From NCBI RefSeq assembly GCF_000194625.1, contig NC_015320.1:1720612-1784611 (forward strand): DNA of 64,000 nucleotides. Direction: 5' to 3'. The stretch's first letter is position 1. Every line of letters begins with the position of its first letter. The stretch comes from Archaeoglobus veneficus SNP6 (lineage in GTDB: Archaea > Halobacteriota > Archaeoglobi > Archaeoglobales > Archaeoglobaceae). A program made the translations under genes and the position numbers. A model generated the notes under the pieces. It was not told the origin of the DNA. It made no database searches and was given only the letters and a program-made list of their open reading frames with translations. Below, one piece after another: positions 24,852 to 33,105 of this stretch.

Positions 24852-25806
24852 CGTCGGCGGGGCAAACCTGAAGTTCTCGCTCGTGGAAGGAAAGGGTGAG
24901 AAAGGAGGTATGGGGGGTATAATCTACTTCCCTATCTGGAAAAATGCTGACAGGCTTGCTAACAGGCTTGCTGAACTGAACGACACCTTAGAGCCGGAGA
25001 AGGTCGGCGTGGTAATAACTGCAGAACTTTCTGATGTCTTCAGCAGCAAATCTGAAGGTGTTAAGTTCGTCGAGTCTTCAGTCCTCAAAGCCTTCCCAGA
25101 CTCCGAAGTTTATTTTCTCAGCGTCGATGGTGTGCTGAGCAGGGAAGCAAACCCTCCTTCAGACTTTGCAGCAAGCAACTGGGTTGCGTCGGTTCTTTTT
25201 CTCGCAAAAACCTTCGAGGATTTCCTCTTTGCCGACATGGGCTCAACCACAACAGACCTCATACCGGTGAAGGGAAAAATCCTCGCTGCAAAGACGGATT
25301 ATGAGAGGTTGAAGAGGGGCGAGCTCATATACATGGGTGTGCTCAGAACTCCCGTGTTTCATGTCCTGCCCCACTTTACTGTCCCTCTCGTCCCAGAGTT
25401 TTTTGCCATAACAGGCGATGTTTTCGTCGTTACCGGCGACATCGCTGCTGATGATTACACATGCGAAACTCCCGATGGGAGGGGAAAGGAAGTTAAAAAC
25501 TGCATGCAGCGCCTCGCAAGACAGCTTTGCTGCGACCTCGAGGAGATTGGAGAAGATTTTGTTACCGAACTTGCCGCAGAAGCAAAGAAGGCAATAATTG
25601 AAAAAATCGCAAATGCCATGAGCGGGCTTGCATCCATCCACGGCCTCAACACCGTTGTGGGATGCGGTATAGGGGAGTTTATCCTCCAGCATGCGGCAAA
25701 AACTGCCGGGCTGGATTACATATCACTAAGGGAGATGTACGGAGAACGTTCACACTACTTCCCCGCCTACGCAATGGCCCGTCTTGTCGAGGAGTTCGAG
25801 CCATGA
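24832..25806 (+). CDS. mfnF: Methanofuran biosynthesis condensing enzyme MfnF
   Basis: A 324-residue protein of the hydantoinase/ASKHA fold with LGLDVGGANLKFSLVEG at the start and FADMGSTTTDLIPVKG near residue 138. In methanogens MfnF joins the furan diphosphate to gamma-glutamyltyramine, forming the core of methanofuran. Archaeoglobus uses methanofuran as its C1 carrier, and the next gene is the matching kinase MfnE, overlapping by ATGA. The assignment rests on family motifs and this pairing. Confidence 0.85.
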   Translation: MSSLGLDVGGANLKFSLVEGKGEKGGMGGIIYFPIWKNADRLANRLAELNDTLEPEKVGVVITAELSDVFSSKSEGVKFVESSVLKAFPDSEVYFLSVDGVLSREANPPSDFAASNWVASVLFLAKTFEDFLFADMGSTTTDLIPVKGKILAAKTDYERLKRGELIYMGVLRTPVFHVLPHFTVPLVPEFFAITGDVFVVTGDIAADDYTCETPDGRGKEVKNCMQRLARQLCCDLEEIGEDFVTELAAEAKKAIIEKIANAMSGLASIHGLNTVVGCGIGEFILQHAAKTAGLDYISLREMYGERSHYFPAYAMARLVEEFEP

Positions 25807-26408
25807 GGGTCGCCAAGCTCGGGGGGAGCGTGGCCTCGAGACTTTCTGGAATACTGGACGAACTCAAAGCCGGAGGAGACGTGCTCATCGTTCCTGGAGG
25901 ATGGATATTTGCCGACTCTGTAAGGGAACTGGACGAACAGCGCAGACTTCCGCCTTCAGCGGCACACTGGATGTGCATAGCCGGGATGGAGATGTATGCC
26001 CACTACATTTCGTCCTTCGGTGTTAACGCCGTTGAAGACCTCAAGGAAGAAGAGATCAAAGGGCTGTGCGTTCTTCTCCCCTATAAGACCCTCCGCCTTG
26101 CAGACGAGTTGCCTCACTCGTGGGACGTTACTTCTGACAGCATAGCAGTCTGGGTTGCCTCAAAGCTCGGCGTTGAAGAGGTTATCAAGATAACGAACGT
26201 TGATGGTGTTTACGTTGATGGTGAGTTCGTCGAGCGCGTTGAAGCTTCAGCGCTGATTGGAAAGAAAACGTGTGTGGACAGCTTTGCCCCAAAACTAATG
26301 GTTGAGACAGGCATTGACATGTTCGTCTGCAACGGGCTTGTTGAGGGGAGGGTAAAAAATTATATATTGGGAGGAAGAGCCAAAGGCACGCTGATTGAAG
26401 GTAAATAG
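25803..26408 (+). CDS. mfnE: Aminomethylfuran phosphate kinase MfnE
   Basis: A 201-residue amino-acid-kinase-fold enzyme. It starts RVAKLGGSVASRL, has VLIVPGGWIFADSVREL near residue 26, and ends with the nucleotide-site segment WDVTSDSIAVWVASKLG near 110 and IKITNVDGVYVDG near 132. It is shorter than most aspartokinase relatives, as is MfnE, which phosphorylates the furan monophosphate before MfnF acts. The long reading from 25662 is rejected because the ATG at 25803 overlaps the mfnF stop. Confidence 0.86.
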   Translation: MRVAKLGGSVASRLSGILDELKAGGDVLIVPGGWIFADSVRELDEQRRLPPSAAHWMCIAGMEMYAHYISSFGVNAVEDLKEEEIKGLCVLLPYKTLRLADELPHSWDVTSDSIAVWVASKLGVEEVIKITNVDGVYVDGEFVERVEASALIGKKTCVDSFAPKLMVETGIDMFVCNGLVEGRVKNYILGGRAKGTLIEGK

Positions 26409-26436
26409 AAGGAAAAGTATGAGGAGGGGGATGGTA

Positions 26437-26598
26437 ATGGACATGCATCACTGTGTCACATGCGGAAATAATCTGTTTGGAACGAACTACGTCGTATTTC
26501 CATGTCCGACATGCGGTGAGATGATATACAGGTGTAAAAGGTGCAGAAAGCTTGCAAACCCGTACAAGTGCGAAAACTGTGGATTCATAGGACCATAG
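26437..26598 (+). CDS. Zinc-ribbon RNA-binding protein, translation-associated (COG2888 type)
   Basis: A 53-residue protein with four CxxC pairs: CVTC, CPTC, CKRC and CENC, enough for two zinc ribbons. Small archaeal proteins of this layout are linked to translation. The start at 26437 is chosen because GGAGGGG lies eight bases before it; upstream in-frame ATGs overlap or precede that site. The aEF-1beta gene follows after 10 bp, which supports a translation role. Confidence 0.85.
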   Translation: MDMHHCVTCGNNLFGTNYVVFPCPTCGEMIYRCKRCRKLANPYKCENCGFIGP

Positions 26599-26608
26599 AG
26601 GTGGTAAA

Positions 26609-26875
26609 ATGGGAAACGTAGTAATGAAGCTCAAAGTTATGCCAACAGGCGTAGATGTCGACCTCGAAGCGATCAAGGAGAAAATACAGGCTGCTGCTCC
26701 AGAAAATGTTGAAATAAGGGACGTCGGCATCCAGCCTATAGCCTTCGGTTTGAAGGCCCTGGTCGTTGCTGCGGTTATGCCCGACGAGGGTAACGTGGGC
26801 GACGAGTTTGCAGAAAAAATCCAGCAGATTGAGGGCGTTGAGAGCGTTGAAATTGAGTCGGTAGAACTGCTTTAA
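26609..26875 (+). CDS. aef1b: Elongation factor 1-beta, archaeal
   Basis: An 88-residue guanine nucleotide exchange factor for aEF-1alpha. VVMKLKVMPTGVDVDLEAI and the core DVGIQPIAFGLKALVVAAVMPDE match the family, as does the ending EGVESVEIESVELL. A GAGGTGGT ribosome site precedes the ATG. It sits in the run of genes from the AAA ATPase onward. Confidence 0.96.
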   Translation: MGNVVMKLKVMPTGVDVDLEAIKEKIQAAAPENVEIRDVGIQPIAFGLKALVVAAVMPDEGNVGDEFAEKIQQIEGVESVEIESVELL

Positions 26876-26883
26876 AATTTATA

Positions 26884-27492
26884 ATGACTCCTATAAAATT
26901 CGTCACCCCGCCCATTGCGGCGAACGCATTCCTCCTTAAGGAAGACGGTATTCTGATTGATGCGGGCGGGGATGCCGCATTTCTGCTTAAGGCCATTGAG
27001 AAGTACATGGATCCAAAAGATCTGAATTACGTATTTTTAACACATTCCCACTTCGACCATGCAAAGGCTGCGGACGTTGTGCAGAGGATTGGCGCCAAAG
27101 TTGTGATGCACTCGAAGGAGTACGAATTTGCCTCACTGAATGCTTCTCCGCTCTACGTACCCGTAAAGCCCGATGTTACCGTCGAAGGTGGAGAGGTTTT
27201 CGAGTTCGATAACGTCAGGCTGGAGGTAATACACACTCCCGGCCACACTCCCGGCAGCATATGCCTTTACGAACCTGACCGAAAGTGGCTCTTCAGCGGA
27301 GATACAGTCTTCGCTTACGGAGGGTTTGGAAGAGTAGACTTCCCGGGGGGAGATGCAAGGAGTCTCATCGAATCCCTCAAAAAACTCTCGGAACTCGAAG
27401 TAAAAAGGCTGTATCCCGGCCACGAGGATGTTGTGGAGGATGGAAAGCACGTTAAAAAGGCGTACGAGATAGCGAGGAGAGTTCTGATTTAA
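26884..27492 (+). CDS. Metallo-beta-lactamase fold hydrolase, glyoxalase II-like
   Basis: A 202-residue hydrolase. It has THSHFDHAKAADVV near residue 56, HTPGHTPGSICLY near 117 and FSGDTVF near 139. The C-terminal YPGHEDVV near 177 gives the last metal His. The pattern is that of glyoxalase II-like thioesterases, but archaea of this group do not make glutathione, so the true substrate is open. It begins 8 bp after aEF-1beta and has no ribosome site of note. Confidence 0.86.
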   Translation: MTPIKFVTPPIAANAFLLKEDGILIDAGGDAAFLLKAIEKYMDPKDLNYVFLTHSHFDHAKAADVVQRIGAKVVMHSKEYEFASLNASPLYVPVKPDVTVEGGEVFEFDNVRLEVIHTPGHTPGSICLYEPDRKWLFSGDTVFAYGGFGRVDFPGGDARSLIESLKKLSELEVKRLYPGHEDVVEDGKHVKKAYEIARRVLI

Positions 27493-27534
27493 CACTGCAG
27501 AACAAATTTTAAGATTGCAGTGCATATATCGGCA

Positions 27535-28248
27535 ATGCGAACGATACTAATTATTGCAGCCCTCGATCCCGTCGGAGGGGCTGGAGTTATTGCGGACGTG
27601 AAAGCAGCCAAGGTTCTCGGCTTTTATCCCTGCGTTGCGTTAACGGCCATTACGTATCAGAACACGTGCAGAATTACAGGGGTTTTCCAGATGCCAGACG
27701 ATGTTCTGAGAAGGCAGATAGACTCCGTTGTCGAAGATGTCGAGCTATCAGCGGTGAAGATCGGAGTTTCAAAGGCCTTTGAAGTCCCGGAAGCCGAAGT
27801 GAAGGTTCTCGATCCGGTACTGAAGGCTACTGTGGGCTACGAGCTCGGCAGCAAAAAGGATTGCGAAAAGCTTGCAGAACAATGCGATGTTATAACGCCG
27901 AACGCATACGAGGCAGAGCAGCTTTCCGGAATCGGTGTTAAATCGATTGAAGATGCGAAGCTTGCAGCAAAGATCATTGCTGGAAAGTTTGGTTGCAGTG
28001 TGGTGGTAACGGGAGTGGATGGGGTGGATGTCGCCTACGATAGCAGCAACGATACATTCCACCTCGTTGCAGGAGAGCATACGGGCATGGAGGTGCACGG
28101 TACCGGATGTGTTTACTCGACAGCCCTCGCATGTTACCTCGTTGATTTCAGTTTTGAGGAGGCAGCGATTAAGGCAAGGGAGTTCGTTGCCAGCGCAGCC
28201 AAGAGAGCTTTGAGAGTTGGAAGGTGTTTGCCTGTCGTGAATCCATGA
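27535..28248 (+). CDS. thiD: Phosphomethylpyrimidine kinase-like protein
   Basis: A 237-residue ribokinase-fold enzyme. It has ALDPVGGAGVIADVKA near residue 8, ITPNAYEAEQLSG near 122 and the catalytic HGTGCVYSTALA near 185, as in ThiD, which phosphorylates hydroxymethylpyrimidine phosphate for thiamine. The usual archaeal C-terminal ThiN domain is absent. The ATG at 27535 lies 24-26 bp from ATTTTAAGATT, so the mRNA is probably leaderless; the extension to 27520 is unlikely. Other pyrimidine or vitamin kinases of the fold remain possible. Confidence 0.86.
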   Translation: MRTILIIAALDPVGGAGVIADVKAAKVLGFYPCVALTAITYQNTCRITGVFQMPDDVLRRQIDSVVEDVELSAVKIGVSKAFEVPEAEVKVLDPVLKATVGYELGSKKDCEKLAEQCDVITPNAYEAEQLSGIGVKSIEDAKLAAKIIAGKFGCSVVVTGVDGVDVAYDSSNDTFHLVAGEHTGMEVHGTGCVYSTALACYLVDFSFEEAAIKAREFVASAAKRALRVGRCLPVVNP

Positions 28249-28277
28249 GAAAAGCTTAAAGCCTCGCAGCCTGACGC

Positions 28278-29195
28278 ATGGTCATGGATGTTGAAAAGTT
28301 CGTGGAACAGGCAATACAGGAAATAAGAGAGAAAGTTAAGGACGGTAAAGCGATTATTGCCTTATCCGGAGGTGTTGATAGCTCCGTCTGTACGGTTCTT
28401 GCGTACAAAGCTATTGGCGATCGCCTGATTCCAGTTTTTGTCGATACCGGCTTAATGAGGGAAGGTGAACCGGAGAGAGTTAAGGAGATCTTTGGTCACA
28501 TGAACCTCGTTTTTGTTGACGCTAAAGATGAGTTCTTTGAAGCTCTCAAGGGCGTTACAGATCCTGAAGAGAAGCGCAAGATCGTGGGAGAACTATTCGT
28601 AAGAGTTTTCGAGAGGGTTGCTGAGGAGTACAAAGCAGAATACCTGATTCAGGGCACGATTTATCCTGACATCATTGAGAGCATGGGTGGGATAAAGAGC
28701 CACCACAACGTTGGAGGCTTTCCGCTTCACTACAAGTTCAAAGACGTGATTGAGCCATTAAGAGAACTCTACAAGGACGAAGTGAGGGAAGTAGCAAGGT
28801 ATCTCGGCCTGCCCAAGGAGATATCTGAGAGAATGCCCTTCCCGGGGCCAGGACTCGCTGTGAGGGTGTGCGGCGAGGTAACGCCGGAGAAAGTTGAAGT
28901 CGTCAGGAAGGCCAATGCAATAGTAGAGGAGGAACTCGAAGAGTATGAGAAGTGGCAGGCTTTCGCTGCACTGATAGGGCAGGCAACGGGCGTTAAGGGA
29001 GATATCAGAGTTTACGGTTACATTATAGCAATAAGAGCCGTCGAGTCAAGAGATGGGATGACAGCAGACCCAATAAAAATAGACTACGAGAAGCTGAGGA
29101 AGATTGCCCTCAGGATTACCGGCGAAATACCGGAAGTTTCGAGGGTCGTATATGACATAACGCCGAAGCCTCCTGCTACGATTGAATTTGAGTGA
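28278..29195 (+). CDS. guaAB: GMP synthase, ATP-pyrophosphatase subunit
   Basis: A 305-residue subunit that adenylates XMP and aminates it to GMP using ammonia from a separate glutaminase subunit, the usual archaeal split. The PP-loop [10 protein letters not shown] is near residue 30. The C-terminal dimerisation domain has [14 protein letters not shown] near 185 and ends with [11 protein letters not shown]. The ATG at 28284 is an alternative start, slightly closer to the expected distance from the AGCTTAAAG box. The glutaminase gene is not in the window. An insertion sequence abuts the 3' end. Confidence 0.95.
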   Translation: MVMDVEKFVEQAIQEIREKVKDGKAIIALSGGVDSSVCTVLAYKAIGDRLIPVFVDTGLMREGEPERVKEIFGHMNLVFVDAKDEFFEALKGVTDPEEKRKIVGELFVRVFERVAEEYKAEYLIQGTIYPDIIESMGGIKSHHNVGGFPLHYKFKDVIEPLRELYKDEVREVARYLGLPKEISERMPFPGPGLAVRVCGEVTPEKVEVVRKANAIVEEELEEYEKWQAFAALIGQATGVKGDIRVYGYIIAIRAVESRDGMTADPIKIDYEKLRKIALRITGEIPEVSRVVYDITPKPPATIEFE

Positions 29196-29197
29196 TT

Positions 29198-29215
29198 TAT
29201 GGTCTTGAGCAAAAC
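29198..29215 (+). repeat. Left inverted repeat of IS630-type element with TA target
   Basis: TATGGTCTTGAGCAAAAC, matching the reverse complement of 30256-30273 at 14 of 18 positions. The first two bases are the duplicated TA target. Confidence 0.8.
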
Positions 29216-30271
29216 TATTTATACTAAAAATAACAACCAAAACCATGGGTAGAAAACGCGTCTACGAAGTAGTGAAGCATCTGCCAGCAGAAGAACTCGA
29301 TAGAAGAATCAAAAGGCTTGAAAAAGACACGAGAGTTCTTAAGAGACTTTACTTCATAAGATACCTCTATAAAGGAATGAACGTTGAAGAAGCCGCCGAA
29401 CTCGTAGGAATTACCAAAGCAACAGGCTACGCATGGCTAAAAAGGTGGAACTCAAAAGGCTACGAAGGCTTAATTCCGGAATTTGGAGGGGGAAGGCCAG
29501 CAAAACTCACGAAGGAGCAGAAAGAGAAACTCAGAGAGATGCTAAAAGAAGGGGATTCGTGGACGACGAAAGAAGTTCAGGAGCTAATTGAAGCTGAGTT
29601 TGGAGTTAAGTATTCTTCGTGGCAGGTCAGGAGAATTCTCAGATCTTTTGGCATGAAATACGCTAAACCTTATCAGAAGGATTACAGAAAGCCCGATAAC
29701 GCTGAGGACACTTTAAAAAAACCTGGATGAAGCTGAGATTGATCAAGACATCCTAGGATTCATTGATGAGATGGCAGTCGAAGCGAATGCAAATACTGCA
29801 AGGCTGTGGAGTTTCGGAAAGCCGGTTAAAAGAGTTGCCACGTACGTCAAAGCTAAGGTTTCAGGATTCTATAGCTTGAACGGAGAGAGCGTAATAGAGT
29901 TTCCAGAAAGAAACAGGACTGAAGAATTCATAGCATTTCTAAAAAAGATTAGAGAAACAAATCCTGGGAAAAGAATCGTGATCGTTCTCGATAATTTCAG
30001 GACGCATCATGCAAAGAAAGTGAGAGAGGAAGCTGAAAAGCTTGATATTGCACTGGTTTATCTCCCTCCCTACTCTCCCGACTTGAATCCGATTGAGAAC
30101 GTTTGGAAGAGCGTTAAAAGGTTTGTTTCTGAAGTATCTCCGCTGAATATAGAGGAGCTGAAGGAAACGATTTCCAAGGCTTTCAGAAAGTTAACTGAAT
30201 CAATCTCCTTTGCAACGGCTTGGATTGAGAAGTTCTTGGGAGATAAGTTTAAGATGTTTTGCACCTAACCA
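29200..30271 (+). mobile_element. IS630-type insertion sequence, 1072 bp
   Basis: A complete-looking element bounded by imperfect inverted repeats (TGGTCTTGAGCAAAAC on the left, TGGTTAGGTGCAAAAC on the right when read inward) and flanked on each side by TA, the target duplicated by IS630/Tc1-type transposition. It carries one transposase in two frames. It lies 2 bp after the guaA stop, so it did not break that gene. The right repeat includes the transposase stop codon. Confidence 0.85.
29245..30268 (+). pseudogene. IS630-family transposase, split by a frameshift at an A7 run
   Basis: Frame 1 (29245-29730) encodes the helix-turn-helix half: LVGITKATGYAWLKRW and GGRPAKLTKEQKEKL, then WQVRRILRSFGMKYAKP. 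It stops soon after the A7 run at 29715-29721. Frame 2 continues from there as LDEAEIDQDILGFIDEMA and holds the DDE triad: Asp in FIDEMA, Asp in VIVLDNFRTHH, Glu in SPDLNPIENVWK. Frame 2 reaches a stop at 30268. Losing one A restores a single protein of about 340 residues. It is either a broken gene or one expressed by slippage on the A run. Confidence 0.82.
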
Positions 30272-30273
30272 TA
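30256..30273 (-). repeat. Right inverted repeat of IS630-type element with TA target
   Basis: Read inward on the minus strand this is TATGGTTAGGTGCAAAAC, the partner of 29198-29215. Confidence 0.8.
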
Positions 30274-30493
30274 ATTGAGAAAATGGAAATTGAATGTCAA
30301 AACCCAAAAGAGTCTGAAAGTTAGCTTAAAGCTCAGAAATGTTCAGAGAAAAAGTAACTTGGATCTATTTTTTATTTGTCAAGTAAGGAAGTTCCAGCCT
30401 GAGTATATAGCCGACGCAGAGATTATTGTAAAAATTTGGACATATATTTAGATAATAAGCTAACATTTTTTGGTCTTGAACTTTCCCTATTAG

Positions 30494-30704
30494 AGGGAAA
30501 AATCTTCTAAAAACTTTCCTTCTAATAGAGATACATATGCAAGAGTTCTAACTTACGGCGAGGAAAAGAGAGAAGTTGTAGATTACGGAATTCTGTTTCG
30601 TATGGAAGATGAGGCCGTGAGATTGTCAACAACGCAAAAAAGAATTCGTTGATAAGATTATTGAGGGCGTTATAATGGAAATTAGGGGTAAAAGGAGTGG
30701 ATAA
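30494..30704 (+). pseudogene. Frameshifted gene remnant of unknown family
   Basis: The region 30269-30887 has no intact gene. One frame reads TYGEEKREVVDYGILFRMED and ends near 30650. A +1 frame then takes over from about 30621, reading EFVDKIIEGVIMEIRGKRSG to a TAA at 30704. Codon use in both halves looks protein-like, and a single indel between 30620 and 30640 would join them. I do not recognise the family. The sequence upstream to 30269 shows only A/T-rich scraps. Confidence 0.35.
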
Positions 30705-30749
30705 TAAACAGTTCTACAGTTCTTCTTTATCTGTCAAAGTATTTAAAAG

Positions 30750-30893
30750 TCAAAAATACTTAACGATACACATCCAGACATCATCAGTGAGAGGGGATGC
30801 AAGGATTCTCTGAGCTTCATTCAGTTCTGAGACATCGGTATAGAAGAAGTTAGAGGAGAAGTGCAAACAAAAAAGCTTATCACGAGATCATTT
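30750..30893 (-). pseudogene. Gene fragment of unknown family
   Basis: An open stretch of 47 codons on the minus strand reading HFSSNFFYTDVSELNEAQR then ILASPLTDDVWMCIVKYF to a TGA, with no credible start. The composition is that of a real C-terminal protein fragment. It lies just downstream of the broken vapC and may be debris from the same decay. Confidence 0.3.
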
Positions 30894-31297
30894 TAATAGC
30901 TCTCTCAGTTCAGCTGTTTCTCCCCTGTTTTCGATGATTCCCCTATCGTTTGTCCAGATAGAATCCCAAGCTTTAATGCCAAAGCAATGAATGGTGAGTC
31001 TTTCTCGTCGAACTTGCATATGTTATAAGCTTTTTGCATGACATCGATGTAAAACTCCCTCGGCATAATCTTTATGAAAGAAAAGGCGAGGAACATAGCT
31101 TCTTCAAACGTGTCAGATTTGTCTCTGAGCTTTTTGCTGTGCCTTCTGAACTCGTAAATTATTTCTTCTGGAGCGTAAAGCTCTAGTCTATCATTGAGAA
31201 AGAAATCAAGATATGCGCTCTGTTTACCCTTGATTACGAGTGAAAATACGATGCTTGAATCTACAACAGCCCGTATTCTTTCTTCCTCTCCTTCCAT
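30888..31297 (-). pseudogene. vapC: VapC-type PIN-domain toxin, frameshifted near the C-terminus
   Basis: The N-terminal AVVDSSIVFSLVIKG gives the first PIN Asp, and DEKDSPFIALALKLG near residue 97 the central acidic residues. After LKLGI the reading drifts into SGQTIGESSKTGEKQLN, ending at 30905. The next frame continues properly as IWTNDRGIIENRGETAELR then ELLK to a TGA at 30888, restoring the final conserved Asp. One missing base near 30965 explains it. The shifted product lacks that Asp, so nuclease activity is probably lost. Confidence 0.75.
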
Positions 31298-31491
31298 ACT
31301 TCATCTCTCGACTTTTCAAATCTTTCAAGCTCTTTTTCATCAAAATCGAGCTCTGATACTAATTCCCTAAGCCTTTTAGCCTTGTAGTACTTATCCGATA
31401 GATTTCTTACTAAGTTTAGCAGCTCTTCCTTAAGTTTAATTTCATCAATCCATTCAGGGATTTCAAGGGTTAGCGTTATTGTTTTTGCCAT
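31261..31491 (-). CDS. vapB: VapB-type antitoxin
   Basis: A 76-residue protein with a short beta strand at the start (KTITLTLEIPEWID) followed by a long charged helical region. The small size, position directly before a PIN-domain gene and 37-bp overlap with it fit the archaeal VapB/antitoxin pattern; sequence similarity is not strong. If the toxin is dead, the antitoxin is free to decay or to be kept for autoregulation or cross-protection. Confidence 0.65.
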   Translation of the reverse strand: MAKTITLTLEIPEWIDEIKLKEELLNLVRNLSDKYYKAKRLRELVSELDFDEKELERFEKSRDEVWKERKKEYGLL

Positions 31492-31816
31492 GTTTAAATT
31501 TTTGGTGAGTAATGTTTTAAATGTTTTTAGTAGGATGCTACTTGTTCTAACTCATTCTGCCGGTTATCATGGAATGTTTGGTAGAAATGCCGTAGAAGTT
31601 TTCAAGGTTTGAGGAGAGGTTCTGGGAACAGATTTCCTTTTAGGAGTTCTTTTGATTCTGTACGAGCTGGATTAGAGATTTTATGAACTTTTATAATTAT
31701 ATAATATTTATTTCGCTTTTATGCAATCTCCAACAACAAAACTTTATCTTTCGAAAATTTTTTATTTTCAATTTCAATTATCTATCCACACTAAGCCCGC
31801 AACTTGGTGAGGATGT
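31492..31816. other. 325-bp intergenic gap, A/T-rich
   Basis: Between the vapB start and the 369-residue gene. It is A/T-rich, with possible promoter boxes for both flanking genes (for example TTTAAATG near 31517 and the A/T block near 31755). Short frames such as one of 25 codons at 31541 look like coding debris, but none can be called a gene. No RNA gene was seen. Confidence 0.5.
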
Positions 31817-32926
31817 ATGAGTTCCAAAAACGCTTTACCAGATCCTGCAGATTCCATCTATGCCAACGTACGGTTTGAAGGTTATCTAACACCGGAATTG
31901 CTGGAATTTATTAAAAAAGCAGAAAAAAATCGTGAATTTGATGAATCTCCAGGTTATAGAGTTCAGGATGCTATAGAGTCTCTTCAAAAAGGAGAGCCAT
32001 ATGTAACACCAGTGAGTGCGGAGGAAATTCTCGCCACAGGTCTAGTGGGTCTGTACGGAGATGAAAAAAGGTTGAGGTATGCCATAACAAAGTGGCCGAT
32101 TCTTGGTTTACCGCATATGGAAGGCACTACAGACTCTACTGATAAATTTTTATACATGCATCTCAGAGCAAACGATATGTTCGAGGAAGAAATATGGAAT
32201 GAGTTACGCGGTGATGTGAAAAAAAGAAAGCAACTTGCGAAGGAATTGAAGGAAAAGTACAGGAATATGGATGAAGAGGAACTCAGAATCATGCCCTTAA
32301 AACTTCAAATAGAGAAGTATAAATACAACACATTTCACAATCCCGATAGGCTCGGAAGTGGTGTGTGGCTCATGCCAGAAGAAGCAGGCTATGAGGAAAT
32401 CCTTGAAAAATGCTATGAGATGGTCAAGAATGGGATCATAGAACTGGAAGTTTTACTTAGAACTTATTGGGGTATAGTTCGTGAGCGTGGTGTTACAGCC
32501 CTAAAAATCAAGGAGAAGAGCAACTATGCCAGATGGCACTCCATAGTGGGTAGTGACGGAATTCCAAGCCTGACTTCCGGATGGGCTCACGCAGTCAATA
32601 AATATATAGGTCTGCCTGTAATGGTCATCGGTGCCGCGATTCTGGATAATGTACCTCAATTGAGAGATGCCAGCATAGAGTTAACCAAATATCTCCTCAA
32701 CAATCCATACCCACTCCCAGATTGGGCACCGCATGTGTTACCTTTATCAATAGCAATTCTGGCTGGAGCTGGAGCCCAGATGTATATAGGACAGAAAGCT
32801 TTAGAAATGGATTATGAAAGAAGAGAAAAGAGAGAGCAGGATTTTGAGACATGGTGCAGAGAAAACAAGGACATTGTTTACAGAGACATAGAAAGGGTTA
32901 TCGAGCTTGTGAGAAAATACAGCTAG
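31817..32926 (+). CDS. Unrecognised protein, 369 residues
   Basis: I do not recognise this protein. It begins SSKNALPDPADSIYANVRFE and has a charged helical middle (KKRKQLAKELKEKYRNMDEE near 138). Two mildly hydrophobic stretches near residues 270-285 and 312-328 (LPLSIAILAGAGAQMYIG) are too weak to call firm membrane helices. The ribosome region GGTGAGGATGT precedes the ATG. The gene is more A/T-rich than the core genes and lies between toxin-antitoxin modules, suggesting horizontal transfer. Confidence 0.65.
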   Translation: MSSKNALPDPADSIYANVRFEGYLTPELLEFIKKAEKNREFDESPGYRVQDAIESLQKGEPYVTPVSAEEILATGLVGLYGDEKRLRYAITKWPILGLPHMEGTTDSTDKFLYMHLRANDMFEEEIWNELRGDVKKRKQLAKELKEKYRNMDEEELRIMPLKLQIEKYKYNTFHNPDRLGSGVWLMPEEAGYEEILEKCYEMVKNGIIELEVLLRTYWGIVRERGVTALKIKEKSNYARWHSIVGSDGIPSLTSGWAHAVNKYIGLPVMVIGAAILDNVPQLRDASIELTKYLLNNPYPLPDWAPHVLPLSIAILAGAGAQMYIGQKALEMDYERREKREQDFETWCRENKDIVYRDIERVIELVRKYS

Positions 32927-33105
32927 TTACTTCATGTTCTCAACTGCAGGATTGTGGGGCCACCAGAATGAAGCATCCACACAGCATGCGCAAAGGTATT
33001 TGCTACTTCTACTTGCGGGTTCTCTGAAACGATGGAGGAGCTTGAAGGCTGAAAGTTTATTGTCCAGAGAAAAATATAAAGCATCCCACTCAAAGTAATC
33101 TCCAA

